The notes beneath the pieces were generated by a model, which did not search any database, was not told the DNA's origin, and worked only from the letters and a program-made list of their open reading frames with translations. Positions 54,335 through 55,884 of a stretch of DNA of 55,884 bases are shown here, in pieces; the stretch's first letter is position 1, and each line of letters starts with the position of its first letter. A program made the translations under genes and the position numbers. Source of the DNA: Polyangium sp. 6x1 (GTDB taxonomy: Bacteria; Myxococcota_A; Polyangia; Polyangiales; Polyangiaceae); assembly GCF_029946515.1 (NCBI RefSeq), contig NZ_JARZHH010000071.1, forward strand, positions 1-55,884. Direction: 5' to 3'.

Positions 54335-55573
54335 ATGAGCGGAGGCCGTGGTGAAGCCCTGAGCGCGAGCGCGTGCCGCGACGAGGCCACGCTCCGCTCC
54401 TTCATCGAGACGCGGATCAGCCCGAACGCGTGGCCCATCCACTCGCCCGCGCTCCGCCGCCGCATCCTCGACGAGGGCATCGACCTCGAAGCCGCCCGGC
54501 ACTTCACCATGGACCTCGACGCCATGGAGCGCTTGATCCGCGTGTTCGAGGCCCGCTCGTGCCGCGTCGAGCGCCTGCTCGGGATCAACAACGCCTTCCA
54601 CCGGACGCTGCACAACGACGAGGTGCTCCTGCGCCTCCTCCTGCTCGAGTGGCCCGAGGCCGCGCCGCTGCCCGACGAGGTGCGGGAAGCGCCGATGCGC
54701 GTCTACCCGAACGTCGACGCCATCGCAGCGGTCCTTCGCGATGCGCTCGGGCGGATGCTCGAGGCCGGCACGCCCGCGTCGCTGCTCGCGCGGGATCTCC
54801 TCGCAGCGCTCGGGCACGACTACGGCCACTCCGGGGGCACGGATCGCATGCGCCCGGACGGCGTGCCTGCGCCGCTCACGCACGAGGACACGGCGGAGAA
54901 GTACGTCGCGCCGATCGGGCTCGAGTTCGGGATGCCAACGGCGCTCGTGCTGGAGAGCATGGCGGGCATCCGCGCGACGACATTTTTCGTGCGTCCAGGC
55001 CGTCCGCGCATCCAGGCCGTGACCGAGTTCGAGCGTCGGCTGACGCTCGCCGACGTGATGGGGTGCGTGCTGCCGCCGCACCTCTGGCTCACGCACGTGG
55101 GAGCGCCCGTGCTCGTGGAGAAGATGCCGATCTGGCGGCGGCGCCTCGTGCAGATTCCAGGCGAGCTCGGGGCGATCGAGGCGCGGCTCGCGGTCCTGCC
55201 GGACGACGATCCGACCCGTGAGGCGATCGCCGCCGAGCGTGAGGCATTGCTCCTCGAGGACTCGCGCATCGTCAAGCACGTCGAGGAGTGGTTCCGCAGC
55301 GAGCGCGGCTTCTTCACGTTCATCGAGTCGACACGTCTCGGCGTGGTGCCGCGCGCGCGCGACCTCTGGGGCGGGGTCCTGCGCGGCAAGATCGAGCTCA
55401 TGGAACGCGTGCTTGCCCGGAAGGAGCTGCTCGCGCCGCTCGCCGCGCAGGGGTTTCCGTTGCTCGGTCAGTACGCCGAGGAACTCGCGAACGCCGAGTC
55501 GCTGGAGAGCGTGATCGAGCGACGCTCATTCGACCCGGGGCTCTGCGAGATCCTGCGGATGTTCCTGCCCTGA
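54335..55573 (+). CDS. HD/phosphodiesterase-like metal-dependent hydrolase (putative)
   Basis: The product has 412 residues, mostly helical, with no signal peptide. ALGHDYGHSGGTDR (His161, Asp162, His165) is the clearest motif and resembles the metal-binding HDxxH site of HD-superfamily and cyclic-nucleotide phosphodiesterases. Possible further ligands are His86/His90 in NNAFHRTLHNDE and Asp223-type residues in RRLTLADVMGCVLPPHLW. The family is uncertain, so the reaction (nucleotide or cyclic-nucleotide hydrolysis) is inferred. It begins after the 51-bp array and ends 19 nt before repeat copy C. I saw no strong ribosome site before the ATG at 54335. Confidence 0.6.
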   Translation: MSGGRGEALSASACRDEATLRSFIETRISPNAWPIHSPALRRRILDEGIDLEAARHFTMDLDAMERLIRVFEARSCRVERLLGINNAFHRTLHNDEVLLRLLLLEWPEAAPLPDEVREAPMRVYPNVDAIAAVLRDALGRMLEAGTPASLLARDLLAALGHDYGHSGGTDRMRPDGVPAPLTHEDTAEKYVAPIGLEFGMPTALVLESMAGIRATTFFVRPGRPRIQAVTEFERRLTLADVMGCVLPPHLWLTHVGAPVLVEKMPIWRRRLVQIPGELGAIEARLAVLPDDDPTREAIAAEREALLLEDSRIVKHVEEWFRSERGFFTFIESTRLGVVPRARDLWGGVLRGKIELMERVLARKELLAPLAAQGFPLLGQYAEELANAESLESVIERRSFDPGLCEILRMFLP

Positions 55574-55592
55574 GCATGGGTTTCTTTTTGGG

Positions 55593-55884
55593 GCCGCCGC
55601 GCCGGGGCGCTGCCCCGGGCCCCGCGGGGGCTATTCGCCCCTCGACCCGAACCAGGGCCAGCCCTGGACCATTTGGGGAAGAACTGCGCAACGCGCAGTT
55701 CTTCCCACAGGCCGGTGGTAGCGCGGTGCCGGCTGAACCAGCAGCGCTGCTGTCTTGGCTGGCAGGGTCGCTCGTGGTCTTGACCTGGCCCGTTCGATGA
55801 ACTGCGCATCGCGCAGTTCATCGACCCCGAGTCCAGCGCTTGCGCTGGTCCGGGTCCAGGGGTGGACAACCCCTGGTCGGGTCC
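55593..55884 (+). repeat. Hairpin-rich 3'-end repeat element, copy C (cut by window end)
   Basis: It begins 19 nt after the stop of the HD-like gene and runs off the window. It matches copy B in order over its whole visible length. Main stems are 55676-55689 with 55693-55706 (14 bp, loop AAC), 55794-55807 with 55811-55824 (14 bp, loop ATC) and 55856-55863 with 55869-55876. In the last stem CCAGGGGT/ACCCCTGG replaces the CCAGGAGC/GCTCCTGG of B with pairing kept. Confidence 0.9.

Noticed and set aside
50547-55884. Composite transposon or insertion sequence bounded by copies B and C
   Set aside because: No transposase, no terminal inverted repeats and no target duplications are visible; the copies are direct repeats placed after stop codons.

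Overview
The window reads as chromosome from a myxobacterium, most likely of the Polyangiales (Sorangium/Polyangium type). This is inferred from several features: very high GC with strong third-position bias, three Ser/Thr protein kinases (two fused to STAND/AAA-type ATPase modules), an FHA-containing sigma-54 activator, many lipoproteins, a MYXO-CTERM-like tail, a myxobacterial Cys-rich repeat, and a DUF1592/DUF1552 gene pair. I saw no rRNA, tRNA, transposase, phage gene or CRISPR array.

Layout. 0.1-8.6 kb: an MFS transporter divergent from a secreted CHAT protease; a small lipoprotein followed by a 43-bp hairpin repeat array; a surface protein with ten EGF modules and an FG-GAP propeller; and a chagasin-like inhibitor of cysteine proteases. 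8.9-20.6 kb: a giant kinase/ATPase/histidine-kinase fusion, an alpha/beta hydrolase, and a second kinase-ATPase fusion divergent from an FHA-sigma-54 activator. 20.7-25.4 kb: a trypsin-like protease, a small secreted protein that repeats the protease's C-terminal six-cysteine domain, a VOC protein, a macrolide-phosphotransferase-like enzyme and a lipoprotein. 25.6-27.9 kb: a membrane-anchored GTPase coupled to a tail-anchored partner, closed by a strong terminator. 28.0-35.8 kb (minus strand): a Gly-rich lipoprotein, a PEGA protein, a Ser/Thr kinase, a membrane trypsin-like protease and a hybrid histidine kinase. 36.1-43.7 kb: glgX-treY-treZ, the glycogen-to-trehalose route, overlapped at its end by a PIN nuclease gene. 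43.8-50.5 kb: a small conserved protein, two secreted lipoproteins, then a DUF1592 cytochrome-like protein, a Tat-exported DUF1552 protein and a YkgJ-type Cys-cluster protein. 51.0-55.6 kb: a DUF2169-pentapeptide repeat protein and an HD-like protein.

The most unusual signal is non-coding. A family of long elements built almost entirely of hairpins occurs three times: 1-131 on the minus strand, 50547-50955 on the plus strand, and 55593 to the window end on the plus strand. Each copy begins within about 20 nt of a stop codon and lies in the same orientation as the gene it follows. Stems differ between copies by paired, compensating changes, which argues for a conserved structure. Two further hairpin repeat arrays, with 43-bp and 51-bp units, also sit just after stop codons. 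I could not match the long element to any named RNA family from memory. It is my leading candidate for something undescribed.

Functional themes are signalling by phosphorylation (three Ser/Thr kinases, two histidine kinases, one FHA activator), extracellular proteolysis and its inhibition, and carbon storage or osmoprotection through trehalose.
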